Assembly (NCBI GenBank): GCA_037143735.1
Contig: JBAWYD010000082.1
Location: 1-10,370, forward strand
DNA: 10,370 nt
Direction: 5' to 3'
DNA from: JAPLJQ01 sp037143735
Lineage (GTDB): Bacteria > Desulfobacterota > Syntrophia > Syntrophales > UBA2185
Shown: piece by piece, positions 1 through 6,704 of the stretch
Layout: each line of letters opens with the position of its first letter
Numbering within the stretch: position 1 is the first letter of the stretch
Position numbers and translations under genes: made by a program
The notes under the pieces: generated by a model
What the model was told of the DNA's origin: nothing
What the model saw: only the letters and a program-made list of their open reading frames with translations
Databases searched by the model: none

Positions 1-748
1 CCCCCGCCTTCTTGTGCCGCCAGCTGTCCTTCCCTTCGTGGTCGATGTCAAACCCATGGATGTTGTGTTTGATTGTGGCCACCACGTATCCCCTGCGCTT
101 CAGCTCCGGAATCATCTTCTCAATCAGGGTCGTTTTTCCCGTATTCGATCTGCCCACGATAGACACAATGGGTATCCTGCCTGTTCCCTCTTCGTTTGCT
201 GAAGCTTCCTGTCCACAAGGCATGACAAGCGGGATGTCCTTCCGGTTAAACCAACGCTGATCTGCAAGCACCACGGATGTCTCGACCTGGCGCTCGGAAA
301 TGGACCAGTATCTTTTCAACAATCGGTTCTTCTCTTCGGGAGTAACCAGCCGGAATCCATGCTTTTCATAGAAACGAATGGCCCAAACTGCGGCCGACCA
401 GGTGCCGACCAGGACGGGATGGAGGGTCTTTTCCCGAAGCGCGTCAAGCAATTTTCTCCCTATGCCCTGATTCCGCCTCACAGTTCGGACATAGGCATGA
501 CGGACCAGCGTCACATCCCCCACAGGCTGGATGCCCATCACACCCATGAGGTCTCCCCTCTCTTCATAGCCCCAGAATACCACGCCTTCATCCATTTCAT
601 GACGCAGATCTTCCTCCGGCATGTAAGGTTCCTTCCAGCGATCGGCGGGAATAATCCCTTTATATACCTGCGCGGCATCGTTGATAATCTCATGGATGGT
701 CGCAAATTCGCTGTCTTCACAAAGACGGATCATGTGGTTAGCCATCAT
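1..748 (-). CDS. mobB: GNAT acetyltransferase fused in frame to MobB (partial at window edge)
   Basis: The frame is open from ATG 748 to the left edge (249 codons, no stop). Residues 1-165 are a GNAT N-acetyltransferase with the acetyl-CoA pyrophosphate loop RRNQGIGRKL (91-100) and the end block YWSISERQVETSVVLAD (147-163), which I know from stand-alone GNAT proteins. After a linker (about 166-190) comes MobB: P-loop GRSNTGKTT (199-207), then KHNIHGFDID (227-236) and GKDSWRH (239-245). MobB is the GTP-binding accessory of molybdopterin guanine dinucleotide formation; the GNAT substrate is unknown. The start overlaps the upstream thioesterase stop (TAATG). An AAAGGA ribosome site at 755-760 supports ATG 748; ATG 745 is also possible. 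The usual Asp after the MobB His is Asn here (H228-N229). MobB could start internally at Met176 (ATG 223), but no convincing ribosome site precedes it. Domain calls are secure. Production as a single chain is inferred from the open frame. Confidence 0.87.
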   Translation of the reverse strand, partial: MMANHMIRLCEDSEFATIHEIINDAAQVYKGIIPADRWKEPYMPEEDLRHEMDEGVVFWGYEERGDLMGVMGIQPVGDVTLVRHAYVRTVRRNQGIGRKLLDALREKTLHPVLVGTWSAAVWAIRFYEKHGFRLVTPEEKNRLLKRYWSISERQVETSVVLADQRWFNRKDIPLVMPCGQEASANEEGTGRIPIVSIVGRSNTGKTTLIEKMIPELKRRGYVVATIKHNIHGFDIDHEGKDSWRHKKAG

Positions 749-1179
749 TAAGAATCCTTTGTGCCTGAAAACGATAGAAACGTCGCTGCACAGCGCAGGA
801 CATCCCGACCGTTATCATCCTTAACCAGACAGTCGCCGATGATCAGGGTACGGCCTTTCTTAAAAACACGGGCATCTGCAGTCAGCTCGCCGTCCCGAAC
901 CGGGGCAAGGAAATTGCTTTTCAGTTCGATGGTGGTGATCCCCGTACCAGGTTCGAGAACCGTCATAATGGCGTGGGCGATGGCTTCATCGGCCATGGCC
1001 ACAATCACCCCCCCTTGCATGAAACCGGCCCCCTGCATATATTCCGGACGAACCGGCATCCGGAACCGCGCATATCCATCCTGCAGATCTTCCAGCGTAA
1101 TCTTGAAAAAGTCCAGAAAAGGGTTCAGTCCTTTTTCCCCTGCACGGAGCCTCTGTAGATACGAAGTATAATCAGGCAT
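748..1179 (-). CDS. PaaI-type hotdog-fold thioesterase
   Basis: A 143-residue protein of normal size for the PaaI/YbgC-like hotdog acyl-CoA thioesterase family, predicted to hydrolyse an acyl-CoA in the cytoplasm. The central helix motif is FMQGGVIVAMADEA (53-66). The GG pair and the acidic D64/E65 are where family members carry their catalytic or binding residues, but the usual His of HGG is Gln (Q55). The strand block TTIELKSNFLAPVRDGELTADARVFKKGR (written here as TTIELKSNFLAPV, 82-94, then ADARVFKKGR, 101-110) is also typical. A GTG at 1191 would add four residues, but ATG 1179 is preferred because AAGGTGA (1194-1188) sits 8 bases ahead of it, while the GTG has no such site. Its TAA overlaps the next ATG by one base, so the downstream GNAT-MobB is probably translationally coupled. 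The substrate cannot be told from sequence. Confidence 0.88.
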   Translation of the reverse strand: MPDYTSYLQRLRAGEKGLNPFLDFFKITLEDLQDGYARFRMPVRPEYMQGAGFMQGGVIVAMADEAIAHAIMTVLEPGTGITTIELKSNFLAPVRDGELTADARVFKKGRTLIIGDCLVKDDNGRDVLRCAATFLSFSGTKDS

Positions 1180-1187
1180 GGATTTTC

Positions 1188-1194
1188 TCACCTT
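1188..1194 (-). promoter_or_regulatory. Ribosome binding site choosing the thioesterase start
   Basis: AAGGTGA on the minus strand lies 8 bases ahead of ATG 1179. It overlaps the alternative GTG codon (1191-1189), so that GTG is more likely part of the Shine-Dalgarno sequence than a start codon. Confidence 0.6.
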
Positions 1195-1293
1195 TGTTCA
1201 TATATTGAAGCAACAATATGTCATCATCGCACATATCCGCAACCTTCTGATTGCGGTTATGGATCGTGGGAGATTTATTTAACCTGCTTACCT

Positions 1294-2718
1294 TTATTCC
1301 GGCTGTAATCCCAATGAATTCCTCAATTTATTGAAGTCAAAAACAAGCGGCTGGTCCTTCATTCTGGATTGCATGTTCTCCCAATCGTTTATCAGGCGAA
1401 TAACCTGTCCTTTGCCTTCGGGTTCCTTGACTGCCTCCCTCGGTGTCCGATTGCCAAGAGCGGGCACAGGCGTATCCGCCCAGTTCATGTGCATCTTTTC
1501 AATGTGTTCTTTAATGCCGGCCTGTGCTTCCTCCGGCAAATCCGCAAGATCGAGGACGGGCGGCGCCTTCCTCCTACCGGGTGCGGCTGCTTTCCCGGAA
1601 GCCACTATATCCGTTGGATACTTGCAGGACGTCTTTTTATGGCTGATCAATCCTGAAAGGACGCTTTCCAGCTTGCCGCGCAGCAGAATGTCCCGTTCCT
1701 TGCTGTTGCATTCTGTTTCAATATATTTTTTTCTGACCACGATGGTTCCTTTTGTAACATTTCCCATCAGAGATTGTTGAGCAGATGGTTCGATCCAGGT
1801 GAAATGAGACGTGCCTGTTCTTTTCCCCGGATCACATTCGAACTCCGTTATTCCCGACATGCCTTCCATGATAGCGGGGCGATCAGACGGGTTGAACTCG
1901 TAAATAGAGTTCGTAAATACCATCGCTTCTCCATCGGTATTGCTCAATTCGAGGAGAGATGGATTGGATAGATCGTCCAGCAGATCCTGGAACAGCCAGA
2001 TCAGGTCATAGTCATAATCAAAAAGCCTGAGAATCGCCTCGATTTCCTCCATTTTATCGAAATCCATATAAGGTTTATTTTTAATATGGTCGGCGACTTT
2101 GGCGGGAAGAGAAAACGGAGCCACAATATTAAATACACACACTCCGTCAACCGTCATGGTGTTCGCGAGAAGAATATCCCACTTGTGTAAAGACTGGGCA
2201 GCCGATACATCCTCGATGAACCGCTCCCTTCCGAGAATGAGGTCCCTGGCCATGATTCCCCTCTCCGGCTCGACGGCTTCTATCTGCCAGAAGCTCAATG
2301 GATCTGAAAGGGCCGCCTCCAGATATTTTACAGAAAGAGAATCCAGCCTGGATCTTTTCTTTCTAAGAAATTGTGCACCTATGGTACCTGGGGAAGGGTA
2401 GATCATATCTTCCTCATCACTCAGATGTTCATCCGGAATCCATAGAAACAAAAGCCATCGAATAAACATTCCGTTATACGGGCTTTCATCAAAGTGGCAT
2501 TCCTGTTCATCACCACTAAATTCTTCCCATGCTTCATCGAAGATTTCTTCTTCATAGCTCTTTGCAACATAATTCAGCATTTCAGGAATCAATTCATCCG
2601 ATGTTTTCATGAGGAGCAGCCGTGTGACTGACTGTACACTTTCCTTCATAAAACAGCACTTCTTGTATTTCTTCCCGCTGCCACAGGGACACGGATCGTT
2701 CCTTCCCGCTCTTTTCAT
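1294..2718 (-). CDS. SEC-C zinc-motif protein of unknown function
   Basis: A 474-residue protein. The N-terminus carries a textbook SEC-C motif: NDPCPCGSGKKYKKCC (7-22), with the zinc ligand pattern CxCx8CC at C10, C12, C21 and C22. SEC-C is best known from the SecA C-terminus, where it binds zinc and SecB/ribosomes, but it also heads many unrelated proteins. The remaining ~450 residues are not a family I can name. They include an acidic, Trp-rich stretch (about 50-110) and a C-terminal segment NWADTPVPALGNRTPREAV (412-430). That 'W-D-P-PALG-TPREA' pattern recurs, in my experience, in bacterial SEC-C-containing hypothetical proteins. There is no signal peptide or membrane segment. ATG 2718 is preceded by AGGTG about five bases upstream. 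It is divergent from the ATPase at 2868 (149-bp gap) and lies 114 bp ahead of the thioesterase on the same strand. Function is unknown. Confidence 0.85.
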   Translation of the reverse strand: MKRAGRNDPCPCGSGKKYKKCCFMKESVQSVTRLLLMKTSDELIPEMLNYVAKSYEEEIFDEAWEEFSGDEQECHFDESPYNGMFIRWLLFLWIPDEHLSDEEDMIYPSPGTIGAQFLRKKRSRLDSLSVKYLEAALSDPLSFWQIEAVEPERGIMARDLILGRERFIEDVSAAQSLHKWDILLANTMTVDGVCVFNIVAPFSLPAKVADHIKNKPYMDFDKMEEIEAILRLFDYDYDLIWLFQDLLDDLSNPSLLELSNTDGEAMVFTNSIYEFNPSDRPAIMEGMSGITEFECDPGKRTGTSHFTWIEPSAQQSLMGNVTKGTIVVRKKYIETECNSKERDILLRGKLESVLSGLISHKKTSCKYPTDIVASGKAAAPGRRKAPPVLDLADLPEEAQAGIKEHIEKMHMNWADTPVPALGNRTPREAVKEPEGKGQVIRLINDWENMQSRMKDQPLVFDFNKLRNSLGLQPE

Positions 2719-2830
2719 CGTGCACCTAACCTCTCCATAAGATGTACAGCGCCCCCAACCTACAAAAATATGGAAAGTATTTCAATACAATTTGCACACG
2801 ATATTTTTTCAGTACTCATCCTTAGAAGTC

Positions 2831-2859
2831 TTGACATCACAGCAAAAGTGCTTTACAGT
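2831..2859 (+). promoter_or_regulatory. Sigma70-like promoter for the DUF4143 ATPase
   Basis: A perfect -35 box TTGACA (2831-2836) is separated by exactly 17 bp from TACAGT (2854-2859; 4 of 6 match to TATAAT). Initiation about 7 bases downstream would fall at 2866-2868, at or just before the ATG (2868-2870). The transcript would then be leaderless or nearly so, and no Shine-Dalgarno sequence is visible. In the same divergent gap lies GTATT-TC-AATAC (2777-2788), a small inverted repeat that could be an operator. No convincing promoter for the opposite gene was found. Confidence 0.55.
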
Positions 2860-2867
2860 CTTGCATC

Positions 2868-4046
2868 ATGATAACAAGAATTGCAGACCTACCGGACAAT
2901 CGCTCCTTTTTTCTCTTCGGTCCCCGCCAGACAGGGAAATCCTCACTCATCGGTTCTAAGTTCGGCGATGACACCTGGACGGTGAATCTCCTCCACGGAG
3001 ATGAGTATACCCGCTATGCCAAGCATCCGGCCCAGTACCGGCTCGATGCCGTGGAAAAGATCAGAACAGTGGATACGCGAAGGTTCGTCCTGGACGAGGT
3101 GCAGAGGATACCGGAACTTCTGAACGAAGTCCATGCACTGATGGAGGAGCATCCCGACCGACAGTTTATCCTCTTGGGCTCCAGCGCCCGCAAGTTAAAA
3201 CGCGGGGGTGCCAACCTCCTGGCGGGGAGGGCGGTTCAGCGACTCCTCTTCCCCTTTACCCTTGCAGAACTGGGTGAGCATTTCAATCTGGACGATGCGC
3301 TACGCTTCGGGACACTTCCTCCTCTTCTGGGGCTAAACGACGCGGAGAAACAGGATACCCTCAAGGCATACACCGAAACGTACCTGCGGGAAGAGGTACA
3401 GATGGAAGGTTATGTCCGCAACCTGGGGGGATTCTACCGTTTCCTGGAGATGGCAGCATCGGCCTCCGGGGAACTACTTAATTTCTCCAATATCGCGAGG
3501 GAGTGCCGGCTGCCGATCAGGACTGTGCAATCTTACTACGAAATCCTGGAAGATACCCTCATCGGTTTCCGTCTTCAGCCTTGGCTGAAGAGCGAGCGCA
3601 AACGAATGGTAGCCCATCCGAAGTTCTATTTTTTTGACACCGGGGTGACCAACGCCGTAAACCGCCGCCTGGCTGCACCGCCCGACCCTCGCCTGACAGG
3701 GCGCCTCTTCGAGCAATTCATCGTCCTTGAAATTCATCGTTATCTCCACTATGCCCGCTCGGAAACACGAATCTTTTTCTGGAGGACCAATACCGGCGCC
3801 GAGGTGGACCTGATGCTGGAGAGGCACGGCAAGCTGATCGGCGCATTTGAAATCAAATCGGCAACCGAGGTGAGCGGTAACGACTTCTCTGGACTGCGGG
3901 CTTTCCGCTCTGACAACCCCGATGTACCTCCGGCGGTTGTGTATCGGGGTACCCAGGCCTACCGGACGGACGGCATCCGGGTGATCCCGTGGAAGACATT
4001 TCTCGACGAGGCCAGGCAGGAGATAGCATCATACGGACTAAGCTGA
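2868..4046 (+). CDS. AAA_14 / DUF4143 family ATPase
   Basis: A complete 392-residue member of the common prokaryotic 'ATPase + DUF4143' family. The N-terminal AAA_14 domain has Walker A GPRQTGKS (18-25), Walker B RFVLDEVQRIPEL (72-84) and the sensor segment ILLGSSARKL (101-110). A helix-turn-helix-like stretch (about 204-240) follows. The C-terminal DUF4143 part has YFFDTGVTNAV (254-264), FEQFIVLEI (281-289), and a nuclease-fold-like core EVDLML (312-317) with FEIKS (327-331), recalling PD-(D/E)XK spacing. Known: the family is widespread, often mobile, and has no settled function; DNA binding or cleavage is often suspected. The start fits the family, whose members begin 10-15 residues before the P-loop. 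The gene is GC-rich, divergent from the SEC-C gene, and followed by a gene-poor region. All motifs are intact and no frameshift is seen. Confidence 0.9.
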   Translation: MITRIADLPDNRSFFLFGPRQTGKSSLIGSKFGDDTWTVNLLHGDEYTRYAKHPAQYRLDAVEKIRTVDTRRFVLDEVQRIPELLNEVHALMEEHPDRQFILLGSSARKLKRGGANLLAGRAVQRLLFPFTLAELGEHFNLDDALRFGTLPPLLGLNDAEKQDTLKAYTETYLREEVQMEGYVRNLGGFYRFLEMAASASGELLNFSNIARECRLPIRTVQSYYEILEDTLIGFRLQPWLKSERKRMVAHPKFYFFDTGVTNAVNRRLAAPPDPRLTGRLFEQFIVLEIHRYLHYARSETRIFFWRTNTGAEVDLMLERHGKLIGAFEIKSATEVSGNDFSGLRAFRSDNPDVPPAVVYRGTQAYRTDGIRVIPWKTFLDEARQEIASYGLS

Positions 4047-4550
4047 CGTCGCAATGGCTCGCCGCCCCCCGATCCGCTGGGACCGGGGAAACCACTCCCA
4101 CCAATAATCAAAAGGCTGCACCCAAGGTCTCCCGCCGGGCAAAACAGTCCCGGAATTGATGGTGGAAGGCCTTCCATGCTTCAGTAGATGGATCGGCAGT
4201 CCGTTCATTTTCAACGCCTGTCGTCACTTTTGATTTTACCAAGAGTTCATTCATTTTTTGAAGTCGCGAATTTGAGGAAATGCGTTTGTGTAGCAGCTTT
4301 CATTCCGTTATGCTCAAGAGCGAGCAATGAAAAAATGAAATACGCCGGTTATTGCTTATCAGCGCAATTTTTAAAATGGAAGAAATTTGAGCATTACCCC
4401 CCTATATTGATTGATGCTTACCATTTCCCTGCAGTACTTATCAAAACTTTGATATTGATTTGCAAATAAGCTTTGTAAATGGAGTTCCATAGGTGGTCCA
4501 TGTATTAAAAGTTCCACGATGGGATGCCTACTTTAGCTATGTGTGCTAAG
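4047..4550. other. Intergenic stretch between ATPase and RHH gene
   Basis: About 500 bp with no convincing gene. The first ~130 bp are GC-rich like the ATPase. From about 4180 the sequence becomes AT-rich and stays so to about 5680, so the composition boundary lies here. A 14-bp perfect palindrome TGGAAGGCCTTCCA occurs at 4163-4176. A plus-strand frame at 4188-4469 (93 codons) has no recognisable motif or ribosome site and was not called. No clear rho-independent terminator was found for either flanking gene; a weak bulged hairpin near 4533-4555 lacks a T tract. Confidence 0.5.
4108..4254 (-). pseudogene. Possible transposase N-terminal remnant
   Basis: A 48-codon frame ending AWKAFHHQFRDCFARRE (26-42) before a short unrelated tail. 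The pattern W-x2-F-x3-F-x-CF-R-x-E resembles the first helices of DDE transposases of the IS4/IS701 type. In those the segment is followed by a YLSGLL-like block, which is absent here. No ribosome site precedes ATG 4254. It sits at the GC/AT composition boundary, which would suit a deleted insertion element. It could also be a chance frame; the resemblance covers only about 17 residues. Confidence 0.25.
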
Positions 4551-5351
4551 TTACTTTGTAAATAAGGCATTTAACTCTTCGTCATTAAAATGAAAATTTG
4601 TTTTAAATCGTTCAACAAGTTCGGCGTTATAGCCGTTTTCTGGGAAAATCATTTTCAGCAACGGTTTTAAAGGAATAGTGGTGCCTTTCAAGAGTTGCTT
4701 TTTTATAACCTTTAAATAATTAGCACCATATACAAAAGGCGAATTGGGTGATGTCCTTTCCCAAATTACATCATTTCTTAAATCACACTTGTTCTGAATT
4801 TTTTCATCATTTTCAGGATGATATTTACATTCGTTTATTGCATTACAGTTTTCTTTAACGTCTTTACCACCCCAGCACCCAAATTTTCTTGTCTGTCTGA
4901 AATGCTCTATGGTTCGTTGACAACTTATCAGACCATTTCTTTCGCCACGATATGATGCTTTCATCCAAGGATTCCTAAATGATCCATTAGGCAATTGCAG
5001 GTTTGCTCTTTTCATAAAATCTACGACATTGGATGTTTTATAGTTTCCTTTTGTATTGAGGTATTTATCCATCAAAAAAGTAAGAAATGCCGGATGCGTT
5101 TTTAATGAAGCAGCTCTAAGTTCATCAATATTATTAAGCATTGATGGTTTTAGTTGAGGCTTAAATAAAATATTATTATTTTCTTTTTGGGGTATCTTAT
5201 TGGTCACAATATTTGTTTCGTAAATTGGGCTGTTTGTTGCTGGCATACTCAGCAAGCGGCGAATTACCATGTTAGGATTTGTTTCTTTGAAAGGTATTGC
5301 TATTTCGCCTAATTTCTCAAAAACTTCATCATCTACTTCAATTTTAACCAT
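4551..5351 (-). CDS. Ribbon-helix-helix-like N-terminal protein, C-terminus unknown
   Basis: A 266-residue protein. Residues 1-35 (MVKIEVDDEVFEKLGEIA then NMVIRRLL) look like a small ribbon-helix-helix or SeqA-N-type DNA-binding domain: a short basic strand, then two helices. A polar linker (36-70) leads to a basic domain I do not recognise, with SCQRTIEHFRQTRKFGCW (143-160) and five cysteines plus His (C144, H150, C159, C169, C175, H178, C189) that could bind a metal. The end is KVIKKQLLKGTTIPLKPLL (214-232) and an acidic tail. The start is ATG 5351, not ATG 5378, because AAGGGGGTG sits just ahead of it and the RHH strand begins at once. The gene is AT-rich, unlike its neighbours, which suggests transfer. 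Repeats in its promoter suggest autoregulation. It could be an antitoxin-like regulator or the DNA-binding part of an accessory system; no partner toxin is adjacent. Confidence 0.72.
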   Translation of the reverse strand: MVKIEVDDEVFEKLGEIAIPFKETNPNMVIRRLLSMPATNSPIYETNIVTNKIPQKENNNILFKPQLKPSMLNNIDELRAASLKTHPAFLTFLMDKYLNTKGNYKTSNVVDFMKRANLQLPNGSFRNPWMKASYRGERNGLISCQRTIEHFRQTRKFGCWGGKDVKENCNAINECKYHPENDEKIQNKCDLRNDVIWERTSPNSPFVYGANYLKVIKKQLLKGTTIPLKPLLKMIFPENGYNAELVERFKTNFHFNDEELNALFTK

Positions 5352-5385
5352 ACCACACCCCCTTTTGCATGACTTCATATTATGA

Positions 5386-5432
5386 TTTGCTGTAGTTTGC
5401 TGTACAGTATAATATATTTACTGTGAAGTCAA
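5386..5432 (-). promoter_or_regulatory. Promoter with phased operator repeats upstream of the RHH gene
   Basis: On the plus strand the unit TTTGCTGTA occurs at 5386-5394 and again at 5396-5404, and a variant TTTACTGTG lies at 5417-5425. Start-to-start distances are 10 and 21 bp, so all three face the same side of the helix. An inverted half-site ACAGTA (5404-5409) pairs with TACTGT of the third unit. For the minus-strand gene, TTGACT (5432-5427) is a good -35. The -10 would be TATACT (15-bp spacer) or TACTGT (17-bp spacer), both inside the repeats, so a bound protein would block the promoter. A TATAAT also exists on the plus strand (5408-5413) but lacks a good -35. Autorepression by the RHH protein is inference. 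Confidence 0.55.
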
Positions 5433-5683
5433 GAAATAGTTATGGTAAAGAATATTATGTATTCTTTAATGAGGTTAGAGGATACCCATCAATTATTGCT
5501 ATTAAAAATCCAGCATTTTCATCAAGTCTGACGATTTGTGTAGTACAGGAAGGCAGCCGGATTCTACATGTAGGTAAAATACGCCGTCAAGACATCGCAT
5601 GTTTCGATCCGTATTCAACAAAATGCTCCGGAGATCCAGTATCAAGACTTGTATTTGACGAACCCGTAAAAAGCCAAAAATCC
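5433..5683. other. AT-rich spacer without a recognisable gene
   Basis: About 250 bp between the RHH promoter and the inverted repeat. A plus-strand frame (5423-5872) begins inside the operator and runs through the repeat element and the MNT remnant, so it is not credible as a gene. On the minus strand a 43-codon frame ending at 5455 has no start codon and no recognisable motif; it could be the tail of a lost gene. The last ~40 bp (GACGAACCCGTAAAAAGCC region, 5657-5675) resemble the flank of a dispersed genomic repeat. Confidence 0.4.
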
Positions 5684-5753
5684 TGTCACTCCCGCGAAGG
5701 TGGAGTCCAGATCTATTTAATATTACTTGATTACATCCTTCGCGGGAATGACA
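5684..5753. repeat. 70-bp inverted-repeat element
   Basis: The left arm TGTCACTCCCGCGAAGG (5684-5700) is the reverse complement of the right arm CCTTCGCGGGAATGACA (5737-5753) except for one base. The 36-bp centre is AT-rich. The 'TCATTCCCGCGAA' word is one I know as a frequent dispersed intergenic repeat in proteobacterial genomes. It is too short to encode a transposase. It may be a MITE-like or REP-like element, and it truncates the MNT remnant next to it. Confidence 0.6.
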
Positions 5754-5757
5754 ATGT

Positions 5758-5865
5758 GAGGCGAAATACGACAACTTGCCCTTTCTCAAACTCCACAAGT
5801 ACATCCACGTCACTTTCCAGGCTAAAGTCATCTCTGAGAACGGAAACATGCTGCAAAAGACAAAT
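5758..5865 (-). pseudogene. Fragment of an MNT-type nucleotidyltransferase (MntA-like)
   Basis: The minus frame reads HVSVLRDDFSLESDVDVLVEF, split here as HVSVLRDDF then SLESDVDVLVEF, followed by EKGQVVVFRL. This matches the core of MNT-domain nucleotidyltransferases, the antitoxin half of HEPN-MNT modules, whose consensus is FGSVLRDDF-x-SD-x-DVLVEF. The catalytic SDxD (S-D-V-D) survives. The GS motif has become VS, and everything before the core and after FRL is missing. The upstream side joins the end of the DUF364 gene; the downstream side runs into the inverted repeat. No HEPN toxin is present. It is almost certainly non-functional. Confidence 0.6.
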
Positions 5866-6637
5866 GATGTAAAAAAGTTTTGGGAAGCAGAAGGTTGATG
5901 AACCGAAGGTAGGGGCGCATGGCGGTGGTGCCGCCGCCTTCGGAGATGATCTGCATGATCTTATCCGCATCGCGGACGATGGAGCCTCCCAGGTGGTTGA
6001 CCGGCGTTCCCCGGAAGATTTCAGGACACAGGGGGGTCGAGGGGCCAAGGAGGGCCACATGGCGTGGTTCTCCCAGATCAGCAAGGACGTTTTCGAGGGT
6101 ATCGTTCAGAAGCGTGGTCGCGGTAATGATGGCGACCGTACACTCTCTGAGGATTTTTTCACGTTCCTCCCGGCCCGGAACTTTCATCCGGGCGGGATTC
6201 TTTTCAATGACGGAGAGTTTCGCCCCTGTCGCTTCGATCTTCGGAACCATGGGTGTAAAGAGCCCGACCATGGCCACCCGGTCTTTCGGGGTCAGGTTTA
6301 TGATGGAGAGGGAATCTCTCTCTTCTCCGGCGGTCTCCGGATGCATCATGGCGTTTGCCGTGGCCAGTCCCAGGGCTTTTTCCAGGGGATTCCGTCCTTC
6401 CACAAGGTTTTTCAGCAGGGAAGAAGCCCTTGTTCCTGCGAGGTTTCCGGCATCAGGAAACACGGAACAGCCCGGCGGCAGTTCATGCATCAGCAGGGCG
6501 GCCAGACCCATGTGTTGATTGTTGAGACTCACCCCGACATAGCTCAAGCCGAACCGGACATCCTCCACAACAAGGTCTTCCGCCTCACGGGATGCGGCAT
6601 CATAAAGACGCCTCGCTATTTCACCTGTTGAAACCAT
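5828..6637 (-). CDS. DUF4213/DUF364 putative heavy-metal chelation protein
   Basis: A 269-residue protein. The N-terminal half is DUF4213-like (FGLSYVGVSLNNQHMGLA, 29-46). The C-terminal half is DUF364, with MVGLFTPMVPKIE (123-135), ITATTLLNDTLE (171-182), ALLGPSTPLCPE (195-206) and HLGGSIVRDADKIMQIISEGG (split 215-222 and 223-235). Known: the family is called 'putative heavy-metal chelation' from structural work; its physiological role is not settled. It is probably cytoplasmic. ATG 6637, with a GAG four to six bases upstream, is preferred over a TTG at 6646. Native sequence appears to end near Leu251; the last ~15 residues (TFLHHLSFAACFRSQR) come from an out-of-frame reading of the MNT remnant. 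It lies 67 bp after the HEAT-AAA gene on the same strand and may be co-transcribed with it. The metal and partners are unknown. Confidence 0.82.
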   Translation of the reverse strand: MVSTGEIARRLYDAASREAEDLVVEDVRFGLSYVGVSLNNQHMGLAALLMHELPPGCSVFPDAGNLAGTRASSLLKNLVEGRNPLEKALGLATANAMMHPETAGEERDSLSIINLTPKDRVAMVGLFTPMVPKIEATGAKLSVIEKNPARMKVPGREEREKILRECTVAIITATTLLNDTLENVLADLGEPRHVALLGPSTPLCPEIFRGTPVNHLGGSIVRDADKIMQIISEGGGTTAMRPYLRFINLLLPKTFLHHLSFAACFRSQR

Positions 6638-6704
6638 TTTTCTCAATGAGTGGGAGCAGATACTCAGATCGTTTCTATAGAAGCATCTTCAACGTTGTTT
6701 TCCA

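Noticed and set aside
359..751. 130-codon plus-strand frame
   Set aside because: Antisense shadow of the GNAT domain, whose motifs are clear on the minus strand.
1237..1256. Hairpin CCGCAA-8-TTGCGG between the SEC-C and thioesterase genes
   Set aside because: A six-pair stem without a T tract on either strand; not a supportable terminator.
4188..4469. 93-codon plus-strand frame
   Set aside because: No motif, no ribosome site and no start context; the AT-rich region gives chance frames.
5455..5586. Minus-strand open stretch ending DGYPLTSLKNT
   Set aside because: It looks mildly protein-like but has no start codon, is only 43 codons long and matches nothing I recognise.
5423..5872. 149-codon plus-strand frame
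   Set aside because: It starts inside the operator repeats and reads antisense through the inverted repeat and the MNT remnant. It has no ribosome site and a low-complexity Ser/Thr end.
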